Source of the DNA: Petaurus breviceps papuanus
Taxonomy: Eukaryota; Chordata; Mammalia; Diprotodontia; Petauridae
Reading direction: 5' to 3'
Length of the DNA: 64,000 bases
Assembly (NCBI GenBank): GCA_028583685.1
Contig: JAMXIF010001195.1
Location: 10,682,353-10,746,352 of the forward strand
The notes under the pieces were generated by a model. That model did no database searches, was not told the origin of the DNA, and worked only from the letters and a program-made list of their open reading frames with translations. Both the position numbers and the translations under genes were made by a program. This document shows, piece after piece, positions 20,935-31,849 of this stretch (position 1 is the stretch's first letter; each line of letters begins with the position of its first letter).

Positions 20935-23200
20935 TTTTTTAAGCATATAAGAGTGTTGTACTGTGTTAAGGCTTTTTCTTCATCTACTGAGATGATATTG
21001 TTGTTTTGGATGTTTTAATTTTTTATATAGTTATTTATTTTGATTGTTTTTCCAGTGTTTAACCATTCATACATCCCTGGTATAAATTCCATTTTATAAT
21101 TTTGAATGACTTCATGGATAAATTGCTTTTATATGTTTGATGGGATTTAAAAAAATTTTCAAGTTAGTGTTATTAATGAAATTGGTCTGTAAATTTCTAT
21201 CCATTTTTAATCTTTTTTTAACCTATAAAATAATTTTGATAGGGTTCTTTCTCAATTTTTGAGAATAATTTGTGAGGTATGGGTACTCATGATTCTTTGA
21301 AATTTTAATAGAATTCTCCTGTGAATATGCACCAGGTCTGGGAGTTCCCTGCCCCTCTCCCACTTCTACCCCCTCCATCCCACTCTTTGGTAGTTTCTTT
21401 ACAGCTACATCTATTTTCTTTTCTGAGGCTATGTTATTTAAGATCTCTATTTAGTCTCCTGATAGTTTGACTATTTTATATTTTGAAGGTATTCCTCCAT
21501 TTCTTTTGTGTTCTCAGTTTTCTTAGCATTAAGTTTTACATAATATGTTCTTATTACTCTTTTTATTCCTTCTGGTTTTGCCATCATTTCACCTTGCTCA
21601 TTTACTACATAATTTTTAGCTCTCTTTTTAATCAGATAAGCTAAGGATTTATCAATTTTATTAGTCTTTTCAAAGACTAGGGTTTTAGTTTTATCATTTA
21701 TTTCTATGTTATTTTTTGTTCCCAGTATACCTATTTCTCCTGTAATTTTCAATATCTCCTCTTTTGTACTTGTTTTATATTGGTTTATTGTTGATTTTCT
21801 AATTTTAAAATGTATATTCAGTTCACTAATCTTTTCTTTTCCTATTTTGTAAATTTATAATTGTTACAAGAGTTATAATTGTAAGAATATGCTTTCGTCC
21901 CTGAGGGCTGATTTACCTCATCTCAGAAATTTTGGTTTCTTGTTTCACCATTATCATTTAATTTTACATAGTTATTAATTATTTCTGTGATTTTTTTTAC
22001 ACTCACTTTTTGTTTAAGATTTCATTGTTACAGCTTCATTTAGTACTCTATATTTTGTTTGTAGTATATGAACCACTCTTTATTCTCAATGATTATGGTC
22101 TATAAAGGCTGTATTGACTGTTTCTGCCTTTTTATATTTCTTTGTGATATCTCTGTGCCCTAGTTCATGATGTGTTTTGGTAAAAGTTTCATGGGGTGTG
22201 GAGAAATATGAATATTCTTTTGCTGATGAATTTAGGAGGGTCCATGAGTCTTTTAATTCTAGTTTCTCCATAAATTTGTTCAGTTCCATATTCCCCTTTT
22301 GTTTATCTTTCTGCTAGACTTGTCTAAAACTGAAAAAGCAGTATTGAAGTTTTCCGTTACTATTGTGCTACTGTCTATGTCTTTTTGAAATACAGATGTT
22401 TTCTTTATGAATTTGGATGCTAGAGCATTGGGAACATTTAACTTTATTATTTATATTGGCTTGTTGTCTATAATTTATTTTAGAATAATATGGTTTCTTT
22501 TCCCCTCTTTATTTTTGGATGTTTGTTTTTGTTTTGTCTGATAGCATGAAGGCAACTCCTGCTTTTTTTGAATTTACTTGATGCAGAGTAATTTCCCCTT
22601 TTAGACCCTAAAGGTTTTAATGTGTGCAGTTTAAAAATGTGTTTCTTGTAAGCAACATGTTATAGAGTTTTGTTTCTTATCCATTCTATCACTCTTTTTC
22701 ATTTTATTGGAATGTTTAATCCGTTCACTTTTAAATTTATGAGATTTAGTTTTATATTTTCTCCATCTGTCTCTAAACGATTTTTCCCCTTCAAGTTATG
22801 ACTTTTTTTCCTTCTTCTGTAAACACAGTATTATATTGCTTCAGTCACTTTACTTTAATCTTTTTCTTTTAAGGTGACCCTTTTCCCACTGGCTCACCCC
22901 TGAGTCCCTCTTCTCATTTGTTAACCCTTTCCCTTTAAGGTTTTGTTTATTAGTTCATCTCTCCTGCTTTTATCAGGTTATATATTTCTTACCCCTCTTT
23001 TTTTCCTTTCAGTTAGTCAAGTAGATTTCCCCCCTTCCCTCCCCTTCAGCTGGTCCTGTTCATTAGCTTTTAAATTTCATTTTTGTGCCACTTTCAAAAA
23101 AGGATTTATTTTACTCTATTTATTATCCATAAGTGGCTTTATCTTTGGTGCATGATTTCTGCTTTGGGGAGATATGAGAGTTAGAGAGGATCAGAAAAAA
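20935..23200 (-). mobile_element. L1 LINE, ORF2 portion
   Basis: Antisense L1 ORF2 running from reverse transcriptase (about 20970, where the plus strand has the CATACATCCCTGGTATAAAT landmark) back through the endonuclease linker to the endonuclease (about 22550-22760). The minus frame 21471-21752 encodes NKIDKSLAYLIKKRAKNY followed by IRTYYVKLNAKKTENTKEME, matching the ORF2p segment NKIDRPLARLIKK...IREYYKHLYANKLENLEEM of human L1. Frames are interrupted many times. The region 22780-23200 is probably ORF1/5' sequence. The copy looks older than the HAL1s in the window. Confidence 0.85.
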
Positions 23201-24212
23201 ATATCTAGTCCATCATCTTGTTCATGTGCCCAGAACTCTAATCCATCCACTTCTACTTATAGTTGATGGGAGAAGGATTCTCCTACAAAGGAAACTGAAG
23301 GGCAGCCAGACAGACAGTATAAGAATCAGGAGAGAACAATGTCATGAAAAGTCAAGGAGATAGGATTGAAACTAGTGCTAAATCCACTGTACCACCTCAG
23401 CAGAATGGAAGCACTTGACTGGTATCTTTTTTGAGTAAGTATTCTACTAGGATTTTTGTTTCTATTATTAAGATACAAAATGATAATAGAGGATTGTGTG
23501 ATTGTGTCACTGTTCTTTTAGATTCTTAATTTAGATGCTAATTCTATGACTCTAATTCTAACCAAGAAGAATGAACTAGTTGGGGAAGTAGAAAAGACTT
23601 AGAAATATTTTTCTTTGTCATTTTAGTGTTCATAATAGTCAAGGAGATAAAAGCTGACCATTGGCAAGTAAGTAATTTATATTTAATAAAGGAAGTTCAA
23701 AAAAAAGAAAAGATCATGTCCCATAGATAATGATTCCAGGTCAAAGAGGATCTGAGTCCTGAAAAAAAAAATTCTAGGGAAAGCATGAAGTACAACAAAG
23801 GGTAACCTGCTGCTTTGGGCGACTGGTAGTAATCCCTAGCATCCAGTTTAGAGTGTCCTTATCCAGCATTCTAGACAAGGTCACGAGACCTTAGGGTGAT
23901 TATGCTGTCAGGCATGACCCTGTCACCCCAGATCTATCTCTTCCCACTCCACATACAATTTAGAGCATGTGTGGATATCTTCTAACTGCTATGATGACTC
24001 CAGGTTCATATTGTGCTGGTGAAAGAAGTCTACTATTTGGCCAACGACCCAGAAATCTGTGTATGTACTAAAGGGCTGGTGCCCACCCCTCAGGCCTCTC
24101 TCTTCCCTGGTGGCAATTATACTACCTATCACTGGTCCAATATGTGCTCATGGGCACATGTCCTTTGTTTCCTTTATGTTCATTTTTTCCTCATCTTAAG
24201 TGAATGAGGTCA
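23200..24212. other. Unassigned, single-copy-like
   Basis: No repeat recognised. A 64-codon plus frame (24013-24207) has no homology that I recognise. The solo LTR at 24213 was inserted into this sequence, which resumes at 24751. Confidence 0.4.
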
Positions 24213-24750
24213 TGTAGCAGCAAGCACCCCAAGCGCGTCCTCAGGGTTTGCAGCTACCATAGGTTCTTGGATCTGCTTTGTTGAAGGAAAGCAACTCAAA
24301 ATGGGTTAACAAGCTTACTTTAATCAGTCAGACATATATCGTTTACCTTGTTCAGGAGAAAAGGTCAGCACCCTGAACCTCAAAGTATACAGGCAGAATT
24401 ATCAAGACAGAAACATCAAGTAGACAGATTTCCAAACTGTCCAACCATTACATCCATACCCAGTCAACATCTGGGTTCCCACGTTCTGGGTTTTTCAAAG
24501 CCGGGGGACTCTCAACAACGGCTTCCCAGAATTCAGATCAAATCACAGAACACTTCTCAAAGTGAGTCCCAAAACAAAGCTACACATCAGGGCTTATATA
24601 GCCTTCTCCTGGCTCAGAGAATGTAACAACCTTATTGACCCACTGGCCAATCAAAAAGTATCTACTGAAAAACAAGCCTCCCTCCCCAGGCTTCTGGTGC
24701 ACTTTAGCCTAGGGGCAGGGAAGATCTTTAAAATTTACATTCGCATTACA
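24213..24750 (-). mobile_element. Solo LTR, 538 bp, 5-bp TSD
   Basis: It begins TGTAGCAGCAAGCACC and ends CGCATTACA on the plus strand, so on the minus strand it reads TGTAATGCG...GCTGCTACA. It is flanked by GGTCA at 24208-24212 and 24751-24755. It matches 36047-36584 (opposite orientation, same length) over its whole span. The internal TATATAAG-type box (plus-strand CTTATATAG near 24594) and ATTAAA-type signal fit a retroviral promoter and poly(A) site. It is a fossil LTR with no attached interior. Confidence 0.93.
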
Positions 24751-25360
24751 GGTCACCACTGCGTTCTGGAGATCAGTCAGATTGGTCATACCAGCAGTTG
24801 GAGCTGGTAGCAGTGGAAGCTAAATGCAATAAGAAACCAACTCAGCAGCAAGTGACCTGCTTGACCAAGTCTGACGGTCCATTGCTCTGGCAGCTGAACA
24901 GGGTAACAGAGAGACTGATCCATTGCCAATGACATTCACAAGAAAATAACTTGGTGGATAAAGGGGAGAAAATCAGTTGCAAGGCCAATGTTCTCAAGGT
25001 ACTATGTGTGCTTAATATTGTTGCATTTAAAATTTGATCCTATCCTATTCAGGGACCTTCTATATACAAGGAATGAAGATATCACCACACACACACAAAC
25101 ACACAATAACTTCTGTTCTTGCTATACATTCTCAGGAAACATAACTTTGTAAAAGCTAATCGATAATAACTGGCTGATTAATATTGGGGAGGGCAAGCAC
25201 CAGATAGGTACTTGTGAGCAATAATATTAGAAGCCCCCCTTTTCTCCCCTTCCTTGTCCCCTTCCCTGTCCCTCTCCCCCTCCCTTCTTTTTCTCCTCCC
25301 TCCTCCCCCATTCCCATCCTTCCCTTCATCCTTTCTCCTTCCCCCCTTCCCAGGCCTAGA
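24751..25360. other. Unassigned; pyrimidine-rich run before the BLOC1S2 copy
   Basis: Single-copy-like sequence, a short CA repeat (25086-25106), then about 120 bases of C/T (25235-25352) ending TTCCCAG just before the retrocopy. This resembles a splice acceptor but may be chance. Confidence 0.4.
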
Positions 25361-25362
25361 CA

Positions 25363-25734
25363 ATGCCATGGTGGAGACAGTCGAGGAGGCCAACAGAGCC
25401 AGCTGAGGCAGACATCATGGGGCTGTGCCAGGACACGTTCTGCCAAATGGCCACGTCCCTGATGGACAACCTGACAGCCACCAGTGAAGATTATAAACTT
25501 CTGGAAAATATGAACAAACTGACTAGCTTGAAATATCTAGAAATGAAAGATATTACACTAAACATAAGTGGAAACCTAAAGGACTTAAACCTGAAACATG
25601 CCGCCCTTCAGCCCTATCTGGATCAGATCACATTAATTGAGGAGCTAGTAGCCACTCTTGAGCAGGCAGCTGGCAAGTCGGATGCATATTTAAAGAAACT
25701 AGAAGCAAAGTACAAGAAGTCAGAGAGGCCATGA
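25363..25734 (+). pseudogene. BLOC1S2: BLOC1S2 processed retrocopy (BLOC-1 subunit 2)
   Basis: BLOC1S2 is a small coiled-coil subunit shared by the BLOC-1 and BORC complexes, which act in lysosome-related organelle biogenesis and lysosome positioning. The 3' two-thirds of the frame is almost the parent protein: LTATSEDYKLLENMNKLTSL, KYLEMKDITLNISGNLKDLN, LQPYLDQITLIEELVATLEQ and KKLEAKYKK, ending in a stop at 25732-25734. The parent gene is split by introns in mammals but this copy has none, so it came from mRNA. The ancestral ATG appears to be 25368 (MVETVEEA), in a different frame from the rest; one net frameshift near 25395-25405 separates it from EPAEADI. Several conserved residues are changed. 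From 25402 to the stop the frame is open (about 110 codons), so an N-terminally altered product cannot be excluded. I call it a pseudogene. Confidence 0.9.
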
Positions 25735-26250
25735 AAGAGCTCTTTAGCACAAAGACTTTAACTACAAGGATATTTTATAAGAGCTGAAATATGTGGAATG
25801 GAACTTCTCACCAGGCTTTAGTTCCTAAAAGGAAGCAGTGCTGCTGACCCAAGGAGAATCCCAGCCCCCACCTCTGGCTGCATGTGGAGCTCTGGCCACC
25901 CCTGGTGTTTTCCTCAACCTGTACCCCCAGAACCTCATCTTAGCGTGTGCTTCCTCGTGTGCCCTGGATCAGGGCTCAGACATCAGGATCAACCCCATCT
26001 AGAGCAGACGCAGATGAGAGGCTCTAGGCTCCCTGTCTCCTCCCTTCTTCCCTCTGCCTTAGGCCCTCCCCACCCCCTTCATAACCTGTTCTTCACTTAA
26101 ATAATAACTGCCAATGTATGAAAAAAATATTAGGAGCCACAGAGTCTTAAGGTTACTTTTAGAACCCTGAGGGTAGCAGTAGTGTTCTCTTCTCTGGACC
26201 CCAGCCTTCTAGTGCCAGTGAGGTTTGGGCAAATGGCCTTATATAGTGCT
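25735..26250 (+). other. Probable 3' UTR of the BLOC1S2 retrocopy
   Basis: This stretch follows the stop directly and is GC-richer than its surroundings. It has no recognised repeat, so it is plausibly copied 3' UTR. I could not find a clear poly(A) tail or TSD, so the retrocopy's right end is unknown; it may extend to 26580 or beyond. Confidence 0.45.
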
Positions 26251-26254
26251 TTAA

Positions 26255-26375
26255 GAGGGAGGACTATAAGATATTACAAATACATTTTTAAAAAATTACC
26301 TGCTTATTCTTTCTCATCTTTTCTGTCAAGAATGGTAGAACAAACATAGATGAGAAAAATTAGTTCCAAGTGCTG
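26255..26375. repeat. Unnamed 125-bp segment, copy 1
   Basis: It shares GAGGGAGGACTATAAGA, ATTACAAATA, AAAAATTACCT, CTTATT, TTCTCTGTCAAGAATGGT-like text and CATAGATGAG with 29915-30043, same orientation, about 85 percent identical by eye. It has no features of a known SINE. Confidence 0.8.
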
Positions 26376-26587
26376 CCCTTACCGTTGCCAACTATCTCTT
26401 TATGAATACTATGAATAACCCTTATGAATTGTTGGAAATGTTTGATCAATATCTATTATCAGCCCAATAGCATGAAGAAACCAGGGAGCCAGCTGAGTGG
26501 AAGTAGTGACTCCTGACAAGTGAAGGCAGTGGAGTCTGGTCCATGGGACTGGGGGATAGGCATGGCAAGGCAGATTCTCCCAAAGCA

Positions 26588-27100
26588 CAGCCCTTGATAG
26601 GCAGCAAAGTATGGTGAAAAGTTCACTGGCCTTGAAATAAAGGAGGATCTGGCTTCCAATCTCACCTCAGATATTTACTGTAACTTCTCTGGAGGACACT
26701 TAGATGGCACCGTGGAGCGAGCACTGGGCTTGGAATCAGGAGGACTCATGTTCATGGGTTCAAATATGGCCTCAGACACTTATTAGCTGTGTGACCTAGG
26801 TCACAAGTGACAAGTCACTTAACCCTGTTTGCTTCAGTTCTCAATCTGTGAAATGAGCCGGAGAAGGAAATGGCAAATCACTTTAGTAACTTTTCCAAGA
26901 AAACTTCAAATGGGGTCATGAAGAGTCAGATACAACCAAAAAGACTCAGCAACAAAAAAAAAAAAATGGGGGTATTAGAGGACACAGTACCTCAGGGTTG
27001 TTGGAAGAATCAATTGAGATAATATAAACATAGTACTTTAAAAATTTTAAAGCACGATATGAGCCAGATACCATTATTTAATTATTATTGTTGTTGTTAT
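26588..27100 (+). repeat. MIR-type SINE split by a younger SINE
   Basis: The outer copy has TTCACTGGCCTTGAAATAAA and ATCTCACCTCAGATATTT to about 26691, and resumes after 26978 with CAGTACCTCAGGGTTGTTGG and AATATAAACATAGTAC. The inner SINE sits at 26700-26977. Confidence 0.75.
26700..26977 (+). repeat. CORE-SINE inserted in MIR, 8-bp TSD
   Basis: GAGCACTGGGCTTGGAATC, GGGTTCAAATATGGCC and GTGTGACCTAGGTCACAAG, then the tail GAAGAGTCAGATACAACC and A-run. It is flanked by GAGGACAC at 26692-26699 and 26978-26985. Confidence 0.85.
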
Positions 27101-28340
27101 TTAGCCAGTCTTCCTGGGGTCTAGCTGCAACATTTCCTTCGGATATATTTTTATTTGTAGGAATGGCATTTTTTAAAGCCAGATCATGATATATTCATTT
27201 TTATTACCATGAAGCATAAAATATATTTATTACAAAAGTAACATTGCTGTTGAAAATGATTTTTCATCAGTATTTTAAGGAACTTACTGCCTTTTTGTTA
27301 ATAATAATCAATATAACAACCTTTGGAGAGCTATTGAATATTTGTAAGTATTCTAAAAATCAATATTTGTTGATTGTTTATTTGAGAGTTTTGCCTTAAG
27401 GTTAAAAAACACTTTCATCCAAAGGAGATTGGATATCTGTTTCTGATTATCATATTAATTCAGTGATTTTCTAAATGTCTAAAAAGGCTTCTAAGACTTT
27501 TAATGTACTATTTAATGTTTTTTTTTATTTCTCCTAAAAGCATGAAGCCATGTTTTGCCAAGGGTAAAAATCTGGAAGAGATTTGAAATATGATCAAAAC
27601 AGCAAAGCCATGAATTTTGAATGGTTTCTAAACTTGGAAAAATGAACTTCCTGAGTATTATTTCTTTTAGAAGAAAACTAGAATTTGAGTTAACAGGTTT
27701 GTATTAAAAATATCAAGGCACTGGATATGTGAATTTGAAGCATGAAACTGATTAACATGTAATCTTTATTTTCATATAGTAATTTTTTTAGTTCCTTTAT
27801 AACCTTTGTAGAAATATAAATAGCTTAAATGACTATCTCCATTTAAAAAAAATTGGCATAGGCAGAACAACTAAAAAATACATCATGTGATTTAAGACTC
27901 ATGGGGATTTTCAGCACAGTTAGATCATTTTGCTTCCAATCAGAATGTAGGAATTTTGTGATTCAGTAGAAAGAGAGACAAGAAAAATAGATGGAAACTG
28001 TAGCAGCATTTCTGCATACTTTACTGAGGAGTGAGGTTGGAACAATGCCTAGAAAAGTCTTTAGTACTTCCTGGGATCAGTCAGTGCCTGCAAAGTCTCT
28101 CCTTTCCCCAACTCCATCCCACCTAAGCTGGTCGTCATACTGTACTGTAACTAAGGACATTTATTTTTGGTTGCCTTTAAATGGAAGCCAGATGCACTGG
28201 GCAAGAGGAGTTTGAGACTGGCTGATGAAACTCTCTACTACCTCTTTTACTTCATATTACACTAAAGAGTTTTTACTAATGGCTTTCAGCCATCTCCCTT
28301 CAGCAGTATGTTAATAACTCATAATGGCCCACATTGCTAT
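27100..28340. other. Unassigned AT-rich sequence
   Basis: No repeat family recognised with confidence. It could be single-copy DNA or more retrocopied 3' UTR. The 74-codon frame at 27991 has no recognised homology. Confidence 0.4.
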
Positions 28341-28344
28341 AGGA

Positions 28345-28530
28345 TTTTAAGGATTTCAGAGTGCTTTCCTCACATCACCCCTCAGAGGTAAGTACTCTGG
28401 GCATTATTATGTCCACTGAAGAAAACGGAAGCTTGGAAAAGTGAAATGATAGGCCTCCGATCATAGTGCAAGCGTCAGAGCCCGGACTCCCTTCCCAGGG
28501 TCCTGAATTGAAGTCCAGTGCTCTTTTCAC
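28345..28530 (-). repeat. MIR SINE
   Basis: Antisense MIR order: AGAGTGCTTTCCTCACATCA, GGTAAGTACTCTGGGCATTA, then GGAAAAGTGAAATGATAGG and the TCAGAGCCCGGACTCCCTTC end. Confidence 0.75.
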
Positions 28531-28920
28531 CCCTCCTGACTTTGCTCATGACTTTCCTGAGTTTGTCACCATGCAGCTGCCTCAAAGCCTGGGCCTCCTC
28601 ACTGTGGAACATCCTTCTGCCATGCTTTCCCCTTCTTTCACTGGTGAATTCCTTCTCCATTTTGAGGAGAGGCTCAGGCTATTTAATCTTCATCCCTCTC
28701 TCTACTTAGCTTCTCACTTTCTAGATTCCAACACCATGCTTTGGGGTGGGTGCTTTCCCACCATCTCTATCCCACTTTTGAGTTTCTCTTGTGTGTTGTC
28801 TCCTTCCATTAGAGTGTAAGTTACTTGAGGCCTTTTTCTTTTCACTTTTACTTATTTCCCCAGTACTTAGCACAGTGCTTGGCATATAGTAAGCTCTAAA
28901 TAAATGCTTGTTGTACCTCT
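28530..28920 (+). repeat. L2 LINE 3' end
   Basis: The end shows AGAGTGTAAGTTACTTGAGG, CAGTACTTAGCACAGTGCTT and TAAATAAATGCTTGTTG. The 117-codon frame 28466-28819 falls within MIR and L2 and is not a gene. Confidence 0.8.
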
Positions 28921-28924
28921 GAGG

Positions 28925-29520
28925 CACTATCTCACATTTATCAGATTGGCTAATATGACAGAAAAAATGTATAAATATTATAGGGGATGTGGAAAAATTG
29001 GGACATCAGTGCATTGCTAGTGGAGTTGTGAACTGATCTAACCATTCTGGAAAGCAATTTGGAACTATGTCCAAAGGGCTATAAAACTGTGCATGCACTT
29101 TAGTCTAGCAAACCACTATTAAATGTGTATCCCAAAGAGATTAACAAAAGGAGAAGGATCTATTTGAACAAGAGTATTTATTACAGTAACTCTCTTAGTG
29201 TTGGCTAAGAATTGGAAATTGATGGGATGTTCATCAATGGGGGAATGGCTGAACAAACTGTAGTATATAATTATGATGGAATATTATTGTGCTATAAGAA
29301 ATGATAAGCAGGATGATTTCAGAAAAACCTGGAAAGACTTACATGAACTCATGCAGAGTGAAATAAGCAGAACCAGGAGAACATTGCACACAGTAACAGC
29401 AATAGTATATGATGAACAACTACGAATGCCTTAACTATTCTCAGCAATACAATGATGTAAAATAATCCCAAAGGACTCATGATGAAAAGTGCTATTTACC
29501 TTCAGAGAAAAAAGTGATGA
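28925..29520 (+). mobile_element. L1 LINE, ORF2 C-terminal region
   Basis: Sense-strand marsupial L1: AGATTGGCTAATATGACAGA, GGGACATCAGTGCATTGC, CCATTCTGGAAAGCAATTTG, CAATGGGGGAATGGCTGAAC, TATTGTGCTATAAGAAATGA and GAAATAAGCAGAACCAGGAG, ending near the CTCAGCAATACAATGATG landmark. In frame this is the Cys-rich 3' end of ORF2p. It stops at about 29520, next to a TTCC repeat. 5'-truncated. Confidence 0.9.
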
Positions 29521-29557
29521 AGTCCAAATATAGACTAAGGCATCCTATATTTGTCTT

Positions 29558-29728
29558 CCTTCTCTCCTTCCTTCCTTCCTTCCTTCCTTCCTTCCTTCCT
29601 TCCTTCCTTCCTTCTTTTCTTCCTTCCTTCCTTCCTTCCTTCTTTTCTTCTTTCTTTCCTTCCTTCCTTCTTTCCTTCCTTCCTTCCTTCCTTCCTTCCT
29701 TCCTTCCTTCCTTCCTTCCTTCCTTTTA
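29558..29728. repeat. (TTCC)n microsatellite
   Basis: About 170 bases of TTCC units with TTTC interruptions. The open frames through it are artefacts of the repeat. Confidence 0.97.
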
Positions 29729-29914
29729 ATTTGGGGATCGTAGACTAGATTGTTTATGGGCTCCCTTCTAGCTCTAATTCTATCAACCTATAATCCTAAT
29801 AGCTTGGATAATAGAAATGAAATCCACAAAGATCTCAATGATCGAAACTATTTTTAAAAATCTATTAAGAGGAAATGCAAGAGGTATAAGTGAAGAAATT
29901 TACAGGATGAGAGA

Positions 29915-30043
29915 CAAGAGGGAGGGCTATAAGACATTACAAATAAGTTTTTTAAAAATTACCTACTTATTTTTTCTCATCTTCTCTGTCAAGAATGGTG
30001 GAACTAACATAGATGAGGAGAATTAGAGCCAAGTGCTGTGTTA
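29915..30043. repeat. Unnamed 125-bp segment, copy 2
   Basis: Partner of 26255-26375 in the same orientation; homology ends at CCAAGTGCTG on the right. Confidence 0.8.
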
Positions 30044-30080
30044 GCACTACTCTTGTTCTTATGTTCTAGTTCTTCTTGTT

Positions 30081-30269
30081 CTCTTCTTCTTCTTCTTCTT
30101 CTTCTTCTTCTTCTTCTTCTTCTTCTTCTTCTTCTTCTTCTTCTTCTCCTTCTCCTTCTCCTTCTCCTTCTCCTTCTCCTTCTCCTTCTCCTTCTNNNNN
30201 NNNNNCTTCTCCTTCTCCTTCTCCTTCTCCTTCTCCTTCTCCTTCTCCTTCTTCTTCTTCTTCTTCTTC
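30081..30269. repeat. (CTT)n / (CTTCTC)n microsatellite with assembly gap
   Basis: A CTT trinucleotide run changes to a hexanucleotide CTTCTC run and back. Ten N bases at 30196-30205 mark an assembly gap, so the true length is unknown. Confidence 0.97.
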
Positions 30270-30289
30270 CACAAACTGACTAATATGGA

Positions 30290-30700
30290 CATATGTTTCT
30301 GTCAGTTGGACTCGAACTGGCCTCTAGCCTTTGTGTGGCTGGAGCTGTACAAAGCAGACAATTCTCCTGGTTGGCATTTCTTGAGACAATACGGGTGTTC
30401 TTGGGTCCTGTAGGAAAAGTCATTTTTCCAGGTTTTGGGGGTTGTGATTACTCGGTTGGGGCACAGAACCAGAGTTCTTTGACAGGAAGAGGAGTGTGGG
30501 GCCTGGCAGTTAAAAGGAACAAGGCTTATGAACATGTGATGGATATCTCTGGCAAATGGGGAAAGCTCATCTCTCATTGAATGCCTGGTGCTTGTCTAAA
30601 CAATGAAATTTGCCAAAGGGTGATATCATCCAGATTATTGTTATGCCAAGCTCAAGGCACAACCTACTTGCTGGACCTTAGCTCTAGGAAACAGGGTATC
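30290..30700. other. Unassigned
   Basis: Frames exist on both strands (30293-30580 plus, 95 codons; 30302-30577 minus, 91 codons) over the same 280 bases, without recognised homology. No repeat was identified. Confidence 0.35.
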
Positions 30701-30870
30701 TCCAAAATATTTTGACATTTTGCATGATTGAACATATATAACCTATATCAGATTGCTTAGCATCTCAAGGAGGGGGGAGAGGAAAGAGAGAGAATTTGGA
30801 ACTCAAAATTTAAAAAAATGTTAAAATTATTTTTGCATGTAATTGGAGGAAAATGAAATATTATTTTTAA
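30700..30870 (+). mobile_element. L1/HAL1 3' end
   Basis: It contains the family tail: ATAACCTATATCAGATTGC, GAGAGAATTTGGAACTCAAA, and an A-rich end with TGCATGTAATTGGAGG. Confidence 0.75.
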
Positions 30871-30974
30871 AATGCTTGTTGCCTTGACTTGTTGTGTGAT
30901 CCCTTTTGTCTAGAGCTAGAAATGAAAGTAAAAATGACATCCCGATTATCAAGCATTAATCCTAATTGCTTGGT

Positions 30975-31215
30975 ATAGAGAGGCAATGGGGATGAATAGA
31001 TAACAGATTATAGAGTCAGGAAGAGCTGGATTTAAAATTTGCCTTTAACACATACTGGTTGGGTTTCTTTGGGCAAGTCACTTAACCTATTGATGTTCTA
31101 TACAACTCTCCAAGAAATTACATTGCAGAGAAGATGCCAGTTTGTATCAGTAGGTGAAGCTCCTCAATGGGGTTTCTCTATACTGATAAAATTATAGTTC
31201 CAGTAAAAAAATAAT
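30975..31215 (+). repeat. CORE-SINE (MAR-like) copy
   Basis: GAGTCAGGAAGAGCTGGATT, GGGCAAGTCACTTAACC, then TTGCAGAGAAGATGCCAG and the AGTAGGTGAAGCTCCTC tail. Same subfamily as 7766-8005. Confidence 0.8.
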
Positions 31216-31444
31216 TTATTAAAATTTTTACAAATTAAATCTTTGGTTAATATGACCAAAAAAAGGAAAATGATAAATGGAGAAAATATGGGAAAAGTGA
31301 AGCAAGTAATGCATTATCTTACAAAAGTGAATTTTGAAAAAAATCTTTCCACGTGATTGGAAAAATACAAGACTATTAAGTGGGAAAAAGGAAATTAAAT
31401 CTACAATATCAAATTTTCCACCTTTTTCTAAACTAGGAGAATAC

Positions 31445-31610
31445 ATAGGGGCAGCCAGGTAGCACAGCGAGTAAGAGCACTGGCCCCAGAGTTGGGATGA
31501 CCTGGGAGCAAATCCAGGCTCAGATGCTTAGCACCACACCCAGAAATAACTGGCCGTGTAACCTTGAGCAAGTTACTTAACCCCAATTGCTTTAAAAATA
31601 AAATAAAATA
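31445..31610 (+). repeat. tRNA-derived SINE, about 14-bp TSD
   Basis: GGGGCAGCCAGGTAGCACAG head, GAGCACTGGCCCCAGAGTTG, ACTGGCCGTGTAACCTTGAG, then an (AAAT)n tail. It is flanked by AACTAGGAGAATAC (31431-31444) and AACTAGGAGAATGC (31611-31624). Same subfamily as 1030, 1734, 42966 and 59027. Confidence 0.93.
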
Positions 31611-31849
31611 AACTAGGAGAATGCAAAATTCAGAATCTTCTCTGCCAGAATTTTCCCCAGGTATATTATAATTAGACTTTCCTCAAAGACTGATATGACA
31701 ACCTCACTTTAGCAAGAAATTTCAGGTATGGTTTTCTGTATCCTAATGGCACTTTTCAAGGGAATTGAATTTTTTGGATAGAATATATATCTTCTGTTTT
31801 CAGTCATAACATCGACTTGTTCAGTCAGTATAATTCACCTTTAAAATAC

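Noticed and set aside
25235-25362. Genuine 3' splice site making 25363-25734 an exon of the true BLOC1S2 gene
   Set aside because: The body joins sequence that is divided among several exons in mammals and has a frameshift, so it is a retrocopy; the pyrimidine tract is noted only as a possibility.
29514-30292. Phe/Leu/Pro/Ser and Lys/Glu repeat proteins
   Set aside because: Direct translations of the TTCC and CTT/CTTCTC microsatellites, one of them spanning an N gap.
30293-30580. Possible gene from overlapping frames on both strands
   Set aside because: Neither product shows a recognised domain, and there is no promoter or CpG signal.
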